From: Streptomyces cinnabarinus
GTDB taxonomy: Bacteria; Actinomycetota; Actinomycetes; Streptomycetales; Streptomycetaceae
Direction: 5' to 3'
NCBI RefSeq assembly: GCF_027270315.1
Contig: NZ_CP114413.1
Span: 7,316,001-7,380,000, forward strand
DNA: 64,000 bases
In this document: piece by piece, positions 32,194 to 41,505 of the stretch
How the letters are laid out: each line of letters opens with the position of its first letter
Numbering within the stretch: position 1 is the stretch's first letter
The notes under the pieces: generated by a model
Seen by the model: the letters and a program-made list of their open reading frames with translations, nothing else
Databases searched by the model: none
Told to the model about the DNA's origin: nothing
Position numbers and translations under genes: made by a program

Positions 32194-32943
32194 ATGCCGC
32201 GACGCCCCGCCGTCTCCGCCCACCGCGGCGGCTCCGAACGTGCCGGTGCCGCCACCTGGGAGGCGTACGAGGACGCGCTGCTCAGCGGTGCCGAGTACGT
32301 GGAGTTCGACATCCGGCGCACCGCCGACGGCGTCCTCGTCGTCTACCACGACGCCCGTGTCGACCACACCGGGCCGCTGCTGTCGTCGATCGGCCACGCC
32401 GAGCTGAACGAGCGGGCCGGATATGCGGTGCCGGTGGTCGACGAGGTCATGTCGCTGATCGCCGGGAAGCTGGTCGGTCACCTCGACCTGAAGGAGGTCG
32501 GCTACGAGGGCGAGGTGATCGACCGGGCCGTCGCCCTGCTCGGCACGGACGGCTTTGTCGCCACCACCCTGGAGGACCGTTCCGTCGCCGCGATCTCCGC
32601 CGCGTACCCCGGGGTGCGCACCGCTCTGTCGCTCGGGCGGGATCGCAAGGAGGTGGGCTGGGCCCGGCTGCCCGGCACCCGGATCAGCGAGCTGCTGCCC
32701 ATGCGGCGGGTGCGCGCCTGCGGCGCCACCGGCGTCGCGGTGCACCAGCGGCTCGCGCGCGCCAGTGTGCTGCGGGAGGCGACCCGGCACGGCCTGTTCA
32801 GCATGGTGTGGACGGTCAACGACGACACCCTGATGCAGACGTTCCTCAGCCATCCGCGGGTGGACGTGCTGATCACGGACCGGCCCCGGCGGGCGGTGGC
32901 CCTGCGCGGCGAGCCGCGGGAGCCCGAGCGCACGCTCAGCTGA
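32194..32943 (+). CDS. Glycerophosphodiester phosphodiesterase
   Basis: 249 residues from ATG at 32194 (a TTG 9 nt upstream is too close to the GGGAG ribosome site). GDPD TIM-barrel motifs: VSAHRGGSERAG, metal-binding EFDIRRTADGVLVVYHDARVDHTG, LVGHLDLKEVG and, near the end, MVWTVNDDTLMQTFL and VLITDRPRRAV. It hydrolyses glycerophosphodiesters to glycerol-3-phosphate and an alcohol. No signal peptide, so cytoplasmic. It is co-transcribed with the CorA-like gene, which could supply its divalent metal; that link is inference. Confidence 0.92.
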   Translation: MPRRPAVSAHRGGSERAGAATWEAYEDALLSGAEYVEFDIRRTADGVLVVYHDARVDHTGPLLSSIGHAELNERAGYAVPVVDEVMSLIAGKLVGHLDLKEVGYEGEVIDRAVALLGTDGFVATTLEDRSVAAISAAYPGVRTALSLGRDRKEVGWARLPGTRISELLPMRRVRACGATGVAVHQRLARASVLREATRHGLFSMVWTVNDDTLMQTFLSHPRVDVLITDRPRRAVALRGEPREPERTLS

Positions 32944-32983
32944 GCCCCGCCGGGGTACCCCGAACCCTTGACCAGAGCGCACC

Positions 32984-33004
32984 ATTGACAAGAGCCCACT
33001 CAAG
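32984..33004 (+). promoter_or_regulatory. HAIR-like HspR site before dnaK
   Basis: ATTGACA-N7-ACTCAAG: the right half matches the HAIR inverted repeat (CTTGAGT-N7-ACTCAAG) exactly and the left half shares TTGA. It lies 46 bp before dnaK; the left half also reads as a TTGACA -35 element. An HspR repressor site is plausible. Confidence 0.5.
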
Positions 33005-33049
33005 TTTTGTGCTGGAGTCCGGGAAGCGCCCTGGCGGAAGGGGACAGCG

Positions 33050-34903
33050 ATGGGACGTGCGGTCGGAATCGATCTCGGGACCACGAACTCCGTGGTGGCC
33101 GTGCTGGAGGGCGGTGAGGCCACGGTCGTCGCCAACGCGGAGGGGGCGAGGACCACCCCCTCGGTCGTGGCCTTCGCCAAGAACGGGGAGGTGCTCGTCG
33201 GTGAGGTGGCCAAGCGGCAGGCGGTGACCAACGTCGACCGCACCGCCCGCTCGGTCAAGCGCCACATGGGCGACGGCGGCTGGCGCTTCCCGCAGGAGGG
33301 CTCCGTCGACGGCACCCGCTACCGGGCCCAGGAGCTGTCGGCCCGGGTGCTGCAGAAGCTGAAGCGGGACGCCGAGTCCTACCTCGGCGAGGACGTCACG
33401 GATGCCGTGATCACCGTGCCCGCCTACTTCGACGACGCCCAGCGGCAGGCGACCAAGGAGGCCGGGGAGATCGCGGGCCTGAAGGTGCTGCGGATCATCA
33501 ACGAGCCGACCGCCGCCGCCCTCGCCTACGGCCTGGACCGGGGCGAGGAGCAGACCGTCCTCGTCTTCGACCTGGGCGGCGGCACCTTCGACGTGTCCCT
33601 GCTGGAGATCGGCGACGGCGTCATCGAGGTCAAGGCCACCAACGGCGACACCCACCTCGGCGGCGACGACTGGGACCAGCGGGTCGTCGAGTACCTGGTG
33701 AAGAGGTTCAAGGGGCAGCACGGCATCGACCTCGGCAACGACAAGATGGCCGTGCAGCGGCTGCGCGAGGGAGCCGAGAAGGCCAAGATCGAACTGTCCA
33801 GCTCCTCCGAGACGACGATCAACCTGCCCTACATCACCGCCTCGGCCGAGGGCCCGCTGCACCTCGACGAGAAGATGACCCGCGCCCAGTTCCAGGAGCT
33901 CACCGCCGATCTCCTCGACCGCTGCAAGACCCCCTTCCACCAGGCGGTCAAGGACGCCGGGATCAAGCTCGCCGCGGTCGACCACGTGATCCTCGTCGGC
34001 GGCTCCACCCGGATGCCGGCCGTGACGGACCTGGTCAAGGAGCTGACCGGCAAGGACCCGCACAAGGGCGTCAACCCCGACGAGGTGGTGGCCGTCGGCG
34101 CCGCGCTCCAGGCAGGTGTCATCCGCGGCGACGTCAAGGACGTCCTGCTCCTCGACGTCACCCCGCTGTCCCTGGGTATCGAGACCAAGGGCGGCATCAT
34201 GACCAAGCTGATCGAGCGGAACACCACGATCCCGACCCGGCGTTCGGAGATCTTCACCACCGCCACCGACAACCAGCCCTCGGTCGGCATCCAGGTCTAC
34301 CAGGGCGAACGCGAGATCGCCGCGTACAACAAGAAGCTGGGCGTCTTCGATCTCACGGGTCTGCCCCCCGCGCCCCGCGGGGTGCCGCAGATCGAGGTCG
34401 GCTTCGACATCGACGCCAACGGGATCATGCACGTCTCCGCCAAGGACCTGGCCACCGGCCGGGAACAGAAGATGACCGTCACCGGCGGCTCGGCACTGCC
34501 CAAGGACGACATCGACCGCATGATGCGGGACGCCGAGCAGTACGCGGAGGAGGATCGCAAGCACCGCGAGGCCGCCGAGACCCGCAACCAGGCCGAGCAA
34601 CTCGTCTACCAGACCGAGAAGTTCCTCCGCGACAACGAGGACAAGGTCCCCCCGGAGGCGAAGTCCGAGGTGGAGTCCGCGATCACGGAGGTCAAGCAGC
34701 TCCTGGAACGCGGCGCCGAGACCGGCGAGTTGCGTACGGGCGTGGAGAAACTCGCCTCCGTCAGCCAGAAGATGGGACAGGCGATGTACGCCCAGGCCGG
34801 CTCGGAGCCCACGGACCGGCACACCGCGCCCCCGGAGGAGGAAGGCGTGGTCGACGCGGAGATCGTCGACGACGAGAAGGACACGAAGGGCGGCGCCGCG
34901 TAA
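33050..34903 (+). CDS. dnaK: Hsp70 chaperone DnaK
   Basis: 617 residues. Signatures: GIDLGTTNSVVAVLEGG at 6-22, VFDLGGGTFDVSLLEIGDG and VILVGGSTRMPAV. The substrate-binding beta domain and helical lid are complete, ending in an acidic tail EEEGVVDAEIVDDEKDTKGG. The ATP-dependent chaperone folds proteins with DnaJ and GrpE, but neither gene follows, nor hspR. It is therefore an additional, solitary dnaK; the housekeeping dnaK-grpE-dnaJ-hspR operon should be elsewhere. The opposing narI gene ends 12 bp after its stop. Confidence 0.94.
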   Translation: MGRAVGIDLGTTNSVVAVLEGGEATVVANAEGARTTPSVVAFAKNGEVLVGEVAKRQAVTNVDRTARSVKRHMGDGGWRFPQEGSVDGTRYRAQELSARVLQKLKRDAESYLGEDVTDAVITVPAYFDDAQRQATKEAGEIAGLKVLRIINEPTAAALAYGLDRGEEQTVLVFDLGGGTFDVSLLEIGDGVIEVKATNGDTHLGGDDWDQRVVEYLVKRFKGQHGIDLGNDKMAVQRLREGAEKAKIELSSSSETTINLPYITASAEGPLHLDEKMTRAQFQELTADLLDRCKTPFHQAVKDAGIKLAAVDHVILVGGSTRMPAVTDLVKELTGKDPHKGVNPDEVVAVGAALQAGVIRGDVKDVLLLDVTPLSLGIETKGGIMTKLIERNTTIPTRRSEIFTTATDNQPSVGIQVYQGEREIAAYNKKLGVFDLTGLPPAPRGVPQIEVGFDIDANGIMHVSAKDLATGREQKMTVTGGSALPKDDIDRMMRDAEQYAEEDRKHREAAETRNQAEQLVYQTEKFLRDNEDKVPPEAKSEVESAITEVKQLLERGAETGELRTGVEKLASVSQKMGQAMYAQAGSEPTDRHTAPPEEEGVVDAEIVDDEKDTKGGAA

Positions 34904-34915
34904 GCCCCTGAGCCG

Positions 34916-35638
34916 TCAGGACCCGGCCCGCTCCCAGCCCCGCCGCTCCGGGCGCGGGCCGAGCTGCTCCGGGTCCCGGGTGCGGTACACCACGTACGGC
35001 CGGAACAGATACTGCACCGGCGCGCTGAACATGTGCACCAGCCGGGTGTACGGCACCAGCGCGATCAGCGCCATGCCGATCACCGCGTGCACCTGGTACA
35101 GCACCGGGACGCCTTCCATCCGGTCGATGTCGGGGCTGAGGGTGAACAGGCTCCGCGCCCACGGGGCGATGGAGTGGCGGTAGTTGTAGCCGTCGCCGGA
35201 GGCATGGCTCAGCTTGGCGGCCATGCCCATCACGATCGCCCCGACCAGCACCAGGTACATCAGCTTGTCGTTGGCGGTCGTCGCCCGGAACACCGGTGCC
35301 CGGGTGCGGCGGCGGTACACCAGCAGCGCGATCCCGGCGACCGTGAGGATGCCGGCGGCGGTTCCGCCGTACAGGGAGAACAGGTGGTAGGTGTGCTCGC
35401 TGACGCCGAGGGAGTCCGTCCAGGACTCCGGGATGAACAGGCCCACGACATGGCCGACCAGCACGAAGAGGATCCCGTAATGGAAGGCAGGCGAGGCGAT
35501 GTTGAGCAGCTTCGACTCGTACACCTGTGAGGAGCGGGTGGTCCAGCCGTACTTGTCGTAGCGGTAGCGCCAGATCAGACCGGCGACGAGCAGGGCGAAG
35601 GCGACGTACGGCAGGACGCCCCAGAGGAGTGTGGTCAT
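34916..35638 (-). CDS. narI: Respiratory nitrate reductase gamma subunit
   Basis: 240 residues from ATG at 35638. Integral membrane cytochrome b: five spans beginning LLWGVLPYVAFALLVAGLIWRYRYDKYGWTTRSS, with the NarI hallmarks FHYGILFVLVGHVVGLFIPESW, HLFSLYGGTAAGI and VHAVIGMALIALVPYTRLVH supplying heme His residues. It oxidises menaquinol at the membrane and passes electrons to NarH. Its start overlaps the narJ stop by 4 nt; it is the last gene of narGHJI. Confidence 0.95.
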   Translation of the reverse strand: MTTLLWGVLPYVAFALLVAGLIWRYRYDKYGWTTRSSQVYESKLLNIASPAFHYGILFVLVGHVVGLFIPESWTDSLGVSEHTYHLFSLYGGTAAGILTVAGIALLVYRRRTRAPVFRATTANDKLMYLVLVGAIVMGMAAKLSHASGDGYNYRHSIAPWARSLFTLSPDIDRMEGVPVLYQVHAVIGMALIALVPYTRLVHMFSAPVQYLFRPYVVYRTRDPEQLGPRPERRGWERAGS

Positions 35639-36129
35639 CGGCGTACCCCGGTGCGTGCGGTCGGCAGCGTGGCGCACACGGCGTCCAGGACGGAGGCGTA
35701 CGGCGTGCCGAAGTCGGTGAGCCTGGTGCGGAGTTGCTCCAGGCCGTCACGGTGCTCGGTGAGCAGGTCGGTGTTGCCGGTGCGGGCGGCGAACTCCAGC
35801 ACCGCGGGCAGGAAGTCGGGCAGCTCCTCGCCGCTGAACTCCAGGCCGGCCTCGCGGTAGACGTCCTTGAAGCGGACCAGCGACATACCGCGCCGCCGGG
35901 TGTCGCCGTCCCGCCACCAGCTCAGGTACAGGCTGTGCCGGTTCCTGAAGTCGAAGACCCGCACATAGTGCGCGGCCAGCTCCTGGGCGTCCATGACCGC
36001 CGCGTGGTCGGTGAACTCCCTTAGTTGAGGGGCGGCTTCGCGCAGCAGCGGGAGCCGGGCGCGGAAGTCGTCGTCGGGGTAGGTCAGGCAGAGTGCGGCC
36101 GCCTGGTAGAACACGGCGTCCGAGGGCAT
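35635..36129 (-). CDS. narJ: Nitrate reductase molybdenum-cofactor assembly chaperone
   Basis: 164 residues from ATG at 36129. NarJ/TorD-type helical protein: FYQAAALCLTYPDDDFRARLPLL, the AHYVRVFDFRNRHSLYLSWW signature and LVRFKDVYREAGLEFSGEELPDFLPAVLEF. It binds the NarG N terminus and coordinates cofactor insertion and membrane docking, and is not part of the final enzyme. Shares one base with narH (stop/start) and four with narI. Confidence 0.94.
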   Translation of the reverse strand: MPSDAVFYQAAALCLTYPDDDFRARLPLLREAAPQLREFTDHAAVMDAQELAAHYVRVFDFRNRHSLYLSWWRDGDTRRRGMSLVRFKDVYREAGLEFSGEELPDFLPAVLEFAARTGNTDLLTEHRDGLEQLRTRLTDFGTPYASVLDAVCATLPTARTGVRR

Positions 36130-37727
36130 CAGGTCTCCTCCGCGTCGTCCGAGGTCTGGCGCTTGCGCAGCACGTGGAAGTTCTCCACGGACACCACCGG
36201 CAGCAGCTTGCGTCCTGCCGAGTCCTGGCCGAACGGCCCGTCGCCGCCCATGCCGGGGCCGCCCTCGTAGTCCAGGCTGCATCCCTCCGGCAGCGCGGAC
36301 TCCTCCAGCCGACGTGCGTCGCCCACGGCGGCCGTGGGGATCACATACCGGTCGTCGTACTTGGCGATGGCCAGCAGCCGGTACATCTCCTCGATCTCGC
36401 CGGGCTCCATGCCCACGGTGGCCGCGACCTCGGGGTCCGGCTCCTCGCCGAGGTTGAGGGCGCGCATGTGGGAGCGCATCGCGGCGAGCTTCTCCAGCGA
36501 GGCCCGCACCGGCCCGACGTCACCCGCGGTGAACACCTCCGCCAGGTACTCCAGCGGGATGCGCAGGGTGTCGATCGCGCCGAACAGGTTCCCCGCGTCC
36601 TCGCCGTCGTGCCCGGACTCCGACAGCGCGTCCACCACCGGCGACAGCGGCGGGATGTACCAGACCATCGGCATCGTGCGGTACTCCGGATGCAGCGGCA
36701 GCGCCACCCGGTACTTGCTGATCAGCGTGTGCACAGGGGATCGGCGGGCCGCCTCCAGCCAGTCGTACGGGATCCCGGCGGTCTCCGCCGCCCGCCGCAC
36801 CTCCTCGTCCTCGGGGTCGAGGAACACCCCCAACTGGGCCTCGTACAGCGCCTTCTCGTCCTTCACGGACGCGGCGGCCGTCACCTTGTCGGCGTCGTAG
36901 AGGACGACCCCGAGATAACGCAGCCGCCCCACGCAGGTCTCCGAGCAGACCGTCGGCAGTCCGACCTCGATGCGCGGGTAGCACATGGTGCACTTCTCGG
37001 CCTTGCCGGTGCGGTGGTTGAAGTAGACCTTCTTGTACGGGCAGCCCGTCACGCACATCCGCCAGCCCCGGCAGCCGTCCTGGTCGACCAGGACGATGCC
37101 GTCCTCGGCCCGCTTGTACATCGCGCCGGACGGACAGGACGCCACACAGGACGGGTTGAGGCAGTGCTCGCAGATGCGCGGCAGATAGAACATGAACGTC
37201 TGCTCGAACTCGAACCGCACCTTGTCCGACGCCTGTTGCCGGGTCCGCTCCACCATCGGGTCGAGATCGCCGTAGGCCGGGGCGCCGGCGAGGCTGTCGT
37301 CCCAGTTCGAGGACCACTCGATCTTCGTCGGCTTGCCGTCGAGCTGCGAGAGGGGCCGGGCGACCGGGTAGTCGTCGCCGAGCGGGGCGTCGGTGAGGTT
37401 CTTGTAGTCGTACGTCCAGGGCTCGTAGTAGTCCTTGATCTCCGGGAGTTTGGGGTTGGAGAAGATCCCGGCGAGCTTGCGCAGCCGCCCGCCCGCCTTC
37501 AGCTTCAGCGCGCCCCGCTTGTTCAGCTCCCAGCCGCCGCGCCAGCGCTCCTGGTCCTCGTAGCGGCGCGGATAGCCCTGTCCCGGGCGGGTCTCGACGT
37601 TGTTGAACCAGACGTACTCCATGCCCTGGCGGTTGGTCCACGCCTGCTTGCAGGTGACCGAGCAGGTGTGGCAGCCGATGCACTTGTCGAGGTTCATCAC
37701 CATGGCGATCTGGGCCATTGGACGCAT
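36129..37727 (-). CDS. narH: Respiratory nitrate reductase beta subunit
   Basis: 532 residues. The ATG at 37727 overlaps the narG stop (TGATG), and AGGAGG 10 nt upstream supports it. Four cysteine clusters for iron-sulfur centres: CIGCHTCSVTC at 16-26, CEHCLNPSCVASCP, CRGWRMCVTGCPYKK (Trp in place of one Cys, giving the [3Fe-4S] centre as in E. coli NarH) and CTMCYPRIEVGLPTVCSETC. It carries electrons from NarI heme to NarG. Confidence 0.95.
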   Translation of the reverse strand: MRPMAQIAMVMNLDKCIGCHTCSVTCKQAWTNRQGMEYVWFNNVETRPGQGYPRRYEDQERWRGGWELNKRGALKLKAGGRLRKLAGIFSNPKLPEIKDYYEPWTYDYKNLTDAPLGDDYPVARPLSQLDGKPTKIEWSSNWDDSLAGAPAYGDLDPMVERTRQQASDKVRFEFEQTFMFYLPRICEHCLNPSCVASCPSGAMYKRAEDGIVLVDQDGCRGWRMCVTGCPYKKVYFNHRTGKAEKCTMCYPRIEVGLPTVCSETCVGRLRYLGVVLYDADKVTAAASVKDEKALYEAQLGVFLDPEDEEVRRAAETAGIPYDWLEAARRSPVHTLISKYRVALPLHPEYRTMPMVWYIPPLSPVVDALSESGHDGEDAGNLFGAIDTLRIPLEYLAEVFTAGDVGPVRASLEKLAAMRSHMRALNLGEEPDPEVAATVGMEPGEIEEMYRLLAIAKYDDRYVIPTAAVGDARRLEESALPEGCSLDYEGGPGMGGDGPFGQDSAGRKLLPVVSVENFHVLRKRQTSDDAEET

Positions 37728-40700
37728 CAGTACTCGACCTCCTGGCTGCGGCGGCGGATCACCGTCACCTCGTCACGCTGGTTGCCCGTCGGACCGAGGT
37801 AGTTGAACGCCCAGGACAACTGGGCATAGCCGCCGATGAGATGGGACGGTTTGAGGATGAGGCGGGTGAGCGAGTTGTGGATGCCGCCGCGCAGACCGGT
37901 CGTCTCGGTCTTCGGCACGTTGACCGTGCGCTCCTGCGCGTGGTGCATGTAGACCGTGCCGGCCGGCATCCGGTGCGAGACGACCGCGCGGGCCACGACC
38001 ACGCCGTTGCGGTTGACCGCCTCGATCCAGTCGTTGTCGGAGACGCCGATCGCCTCCGCGTCCTGCGGGGACATCCAGATGTTCTGGCCGCCGCGGGAGA
38101 GCGCCAGCATGAACAGGTTGTCCTGGTACTCGGAGTGGATGGACCACTTGTTGTGCGGGGTGAGGTAACGGACCGTCACCTCTCGGCTGCCGTCGGGGCC
38201 GAGGCGGGGTTCGCCGAACAGCTTGTTCATGTCCAGCGGCGGCCGGTACACCGGCAGCGCCTCGCCCAGTTCATGGATCCAGTCGTGGTCCAGGAAGAAG
38301 TGCTGGCGCCCGGTGAGCGTGTGCCAGGGCTTGAGGTGCTCGGTGTTGAGCGTGAACGCCGTGTAGCGGCGCCCGCCCGACTCGCTGCCCGACCACTCCG
38401 GCGAGGTGATCACCGGCACCGGCGCGGCCTGGGTGTCGGCGTACGTGATCCGCTTGCCCTCGTGCTCGGCGGCTAGGTGGGCCATCTCCTGCCCGGTGCG
38501 CGCCTCCAGGGTGTGGAAACCCTGGGTGGCCAGACGGCCGTTGGTGGTGCCGGACAGCGCGAGGATGGTGTTCGCCGCCTTCACCGCCGTGTCGAGGGCG
38601 GGGCGGCCGTCGAAGCCGACGCCGTTGAGGTGCCGGAGGTGCTCGACCTCCTTGTCCGGCTTCAGCGCGATCCCCTTGGCGGGCAGTCCCAGTTGCTCGA
38701 CCAGCGGGCCGAGCGAGCTGAACTTCGCGCCGATCTTCGTGTAGTCCCGCTCCACGACCACCAGGTTCGGCATGGTCTCGCCGGGCACGGGATCGCACTC
38801 GCCGCGCTTCCAGTCCCGTACCACTCCGCCCGGCTGGGCGGTCTCGCCCGGGGTGTCGTGCTGGAGCGGCGCGGCCACCAGGTCCTTGCGCACCCCGAGA
38901 TGGCCCTCGGCCAGCTTGCTGAGCTTCTCGGCCAGCGCCTTGAAGGTGTCGAAGTCGGTGCGCGCCTGCCACGGCGGGTCGACGGCCGGGGTGAAGGAGT
39001 GCACGTAGGGGTGCATGTCCGTGCTGGACAGATCGTGCTTCTCGTACCAGGTCGCGGCCGGGAGTACGACATCGGAGAGCAGCGTCGAGGACGTCTGCCG
39101 GAAGTCCAGCGACAGCAGCAGGTCGAGCTTGCCCTCGGGTGCCTCCTCCCGCCAGGTCACATCGCGGGGCCGCTCCTCGGGCCGCGCCTCCTCGGCGCTG
39201 AGCGAGGACTGGGTGCCCAGCAGATGCTTGGTGAAGTACTCGGCGCCCTTCGCCGACGAGCCCAGCAGGTTCGCCCGCCACAGGGTCAGCACGCGCGGCC
39301 AGTTCTCCGGCGCGTCCGGGTCCTCGCAGGCGAACTTCAGGGTTCCCGAGCGCAGTTCGGCCACCGCCTTGGCCACCGGGTCCCCGAACGCCTCGCCCAG
39401 CTCCAGCGGATTGCGGTCGAAGGTCGGATACGACGGCATCCACCCCGAACGCGCCGACAGAGCGAGACAGTCCGCGCCCGTCATCCCCTCGAAGCGGCCC
39501 TCGCCGAGCGGTGAGGCGAGGACATCGGCGGTGAACCGGTCGTAGCGCCACTGGTCGGTGTTGAGGAACCAGTACGCGGTGCCGATCATCTGGCGCGGCG
39601 GGCGGGACCAGTCGGACCCGGCCGCCAGGGTGGCCCAGCCGGTCACCGGGCGGCATTTCTCCTGGCCGACGTAGTGCGCCCAGCCGCCGCCGTTGCGGCC
39701 CTGGCAGCCGGTGAGCTGGAGCAGGGCGAGGAAGGCGCGGTAGATGGTCTCGGAGTGGAACCAGTGGTTGGTGCCGGCGCCCATCAGGATCATGCAGCGG
39801 CCCTTGGAGCGCTCGGCGGTCCGCGCGAACTCCCGGGCGATCTTGACGCACTTGGCGGCCGGGACGGAGGTGTGCGCCTCCTGCCAGCCGGGGGTGCCGG
39901 GCGAGTCCGCGTCCTCGTAGGAGGAGGGCCAGTCACCCGGGAGGCCGGGCCTGGACACCGCGTACTGAGCGAGCAGCAGGTCGTACACCGTCGTCACCAG
40001 AGGGCCGTCGGCGCCGCCGAGGCGGGTGGCCGGGACGCCCCGGCGCAGCACGTCGCCCCGGCCCTGGCCGTGCGGTCCGCCCTCGGTGTCGAAGCGGGGC
40101 AGCAGCACCTCCACGCCGGTCGCGATCGAGCTGCCGTGCAGGCTCAACTGGGGTTTGATGTCGCCGAGTTCGAGGTTCCAGTCGCCCTTGCCGGACTCGG
40201 TCCAGCGGAAGCCGAGGGATCCCTTCGGGACGACGGCGCGGCCGGTCACCTCGTCCAGGACGACCGTCTTCCAGTCGGCGCCCTCGCCCTGCTGGCCGAG
40301 GTCGGAGGCGCGCAGGAACTTCCCGGGCACATGGGCGCCGTCCCGCTCGGTGAGCGTCACCAGGAAGGGCAGGTCGGTGAACTTCCGTACGTAGTCTGCG
40401 AAGAAGGGAGTCTCGCGGTCGACGAAGAACTCCTTCAGCACCACATGGCCCATCGCCAGGGCGAGCGCGCCGTCGGTGCCGGGGTGCGGATGCAGCCACT
40501 CGTCGGCGAACTTGGTGTTGTCGGCGTAGTCCGGCGACACCACCACGACCTTCTGGCCGCGATAGCGGGCCTCCGCCATCCAGTGCGCGTCCGGGGTGCG
40601 GGTCACCGGGACGTTCGAGCCCCACATCATCAGATACGCCGCGTCCCACCAGTCGCCCGACTCCGGTACGTCGGTCTGGTCGCCGAAGACCTGCGGGGAG

Positions 40701-41410
40701 GCGACCGGCAGATCGGCGTACCAGTCGTAGAACGACAGCATCGGGGCGCCGATCAGGGAGTGGAAGCGGGCGCCCGCCGCGTGCGACACCATCGACATCG
40801 CGGGGATGGGGGAGAACCCGGCGATCCGGTCGGGGCCGTACGTCTTGATGGTGTGCACATGCGCGGCGGCGACCAGCTCCACCGCCTCGTCCCAGTTGGC
40901 GCGCACCAGTCCGCCCTTGCCGCGGGCCCGCTGGTAGCGGCGGCGGCGCTCGGGGTCGCCCTGGAGGTCGGCCCAGGCGAGGACGGGGTCCTTCAGCCGG
41001 GCCTTCGCCTCCCGGTACATCTCCAGCAGGACACCGCGGATGTACGGGTAGCGCACCCGGGTGGGGGAGTAGGTGTACCAGGAGAAGGCGGCGCCGCGCG
41101 GGCAGCCGCGGGGCTCGTACTCGGGCCTGTCGGGGCCGACGCTCGGGTAGTCCGTCTGCTGCGTCTCCCAGGTGATGATGCCGTCCTTGACGTACACCTT
41201 CCAGCGGCAGGAGCCGGTGCAGTTCACGCCGTGCGTGGAGTTCACGACCTTGTCGTGGCTCCAGCGGTCCCGGTAGAAGGAGTCCGCCTCGCGGCCGCCG
41301 GTCAGCTCGACGCTGTGCAGGTCGGGCGCGGGCGTGCCGGGCCGGAAGAACCTGCCCGCCTTCAGCAGCGCCGCGCCGGGCTCGGTGGGCGGTACCTGGG
41401 TGTCGGTCAC
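37727..41410 (-). CDS. narG: Respiratory nitrate reductase alpha subunit
   Basis: 1227 residues from GTG at 41410 (VTDTQVPP), chosen for the AAGGGAG ribosome site; a start 69 nt upstream is also open. The FS0 cluster ligands are His60, Cys64, Cys68 and Cys103, the same spacing as His49/Cys53/Cys57/Cys92 of E. coli NarG. YADLPVASPQVFGDQTDVPESGDW carries the molybdenum Asp region. The chain ends with molydopterin-dinucleotide-binding domain IV. It reduces nitrate to nitrite on the cytoplasmic face during oxygen limitation. Gene order and place resemble S. coelicolor nar1, the spore enzyme (from memory). Confidence 0.95.
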   Translation of the reverse strand: MTDTQVPPTEPGAALLKAGRFFRPGTPAPDLHSVELTGGREADSFYRDRWSHDKVVNSTHGVNCTGSCRWKVYVKDGIITWETQQTDYPSVGPDRPEYEPRGCPRGAAFSWYTYSPTRVRYPYIRGVLLEMYREAKARLKDPVLAWADLQGDPERRRRYQRARGKGGLVRANWDEAVELVAAAHVHTIKTYGPDRIAGFSPIPAMSMVSHAAGARFHSLIGAPMLSFYDWYADLPVASPQVFGDQTDVPESGDWWDAAYLMMWGSNVPVTRTPDAHWMAEARYRGQKVVVVSPDYADNTKFADEWLHPHPGTDGALALAMGHVVLKEFFVDRETPFFADYVRKFTDLPFLVTLTERDGAHVPGKFLRASDLGQQGEGADWKTVVLDEVTGRAVVPKGSLGFRWTESGKGDWNLELGDIKPQLSLHGSSIATGVEVLLPRFDTEGGPHGQGRGDVLRRGVPATRLGGADGPLVTTVYDLLLAQYAVSRPGLPGDWPSSYEDADSPGTPGWQEAHTSVPAAKCVKIAREFARTAERSKGRCMILMGAGTNHWFHSETIYRAFLALLQLTGCQGRNGGGWAHYVGQEKCRPVTGWATLAAGSDWSRPPRQMIGTAYWFLNTDQWRYDRFTADVLASPLGEGRFEGMTGADCLALSARSGWMPSYPTFDRNPLELGEAFGDPVAKAVAELRSGTLKFACEDPDAPENWPRVLTLWRANLLGSSAKGAEYFTKHLLGTQSSLSAEEARPEERPRDVTWREEAPEGKLDLLLSLDFRQTSSTLLSDVVLPAATWYEKHDLSSTDMHPYVHSFTPAVDPPWQARTDFDTFKALAEKLSKLAEGHLGVRKDLVAAPLQHDTPGETAQPGGVVRDWKRGECDPVPGETMPNLVVVERDYTKIGAKFSSLGPLVEQLGLPAKGIALKPDKEVEHLRHLNGVGFDGRPALDTAVKAANTILALSGTTNGRLATQGFHTLEARTGQEMAHLAAEHEGKRITYADTQAAPVPVITSPEWSGSESGGRRYTAFTLNTEHLKPWHTLTGRQHFFLDHDWIHELGEALPVYRPPLDMNKLFGEPRLGPDGSREVTVRYLTPHNKWSIHSEYQDNLFMLALSRGGQNIWMSPQDAEAIGVSDNDWIEAVNRNGVVVARAVVSHRMPAGTVYMHHAQERTVNVPKTETTGLRGGIHNSLTRLILKPSHLIGGYAQLSWAFNYLGPTGNQRDEVTVIRRRSQEVEY

Positions 41411-41480
41411 GTGCGCTCCCTTGCTTGCCCGTTGTTTCGAACCTAGGGCGGAGCGGGGGAGCGCACCTTCTGACGGCACC

Positions 41481-41505
41481 CGTACGGGTCAGGGCGTACG
41501 GGTCA
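41481..41505. repeat. Direct repeat upstream of narG
   Basis: CGTACGGGTCA occurs at 41481-41491 and 41495-41505 (14-bp period). The repeat lies 71-95 bp before the narG start, in the gap that also holds the stop of the upstream methyltransferase gene. It is a possible regulator site. Confidence 0.55.

Noticed and set aside
32936..34822. 628-codon minus-strand frame opposite dnaK
   Set aside because: Antisense shadow of dnaK; repetitive Leu/Gly/Val/Asp composition and no family resemblance.
41430..41445. TTCGAA stretch resembling a tRNA T-loop
   Set aside because: No cloverleaf, acceptor stem or anticodon arm can be drawn around it.
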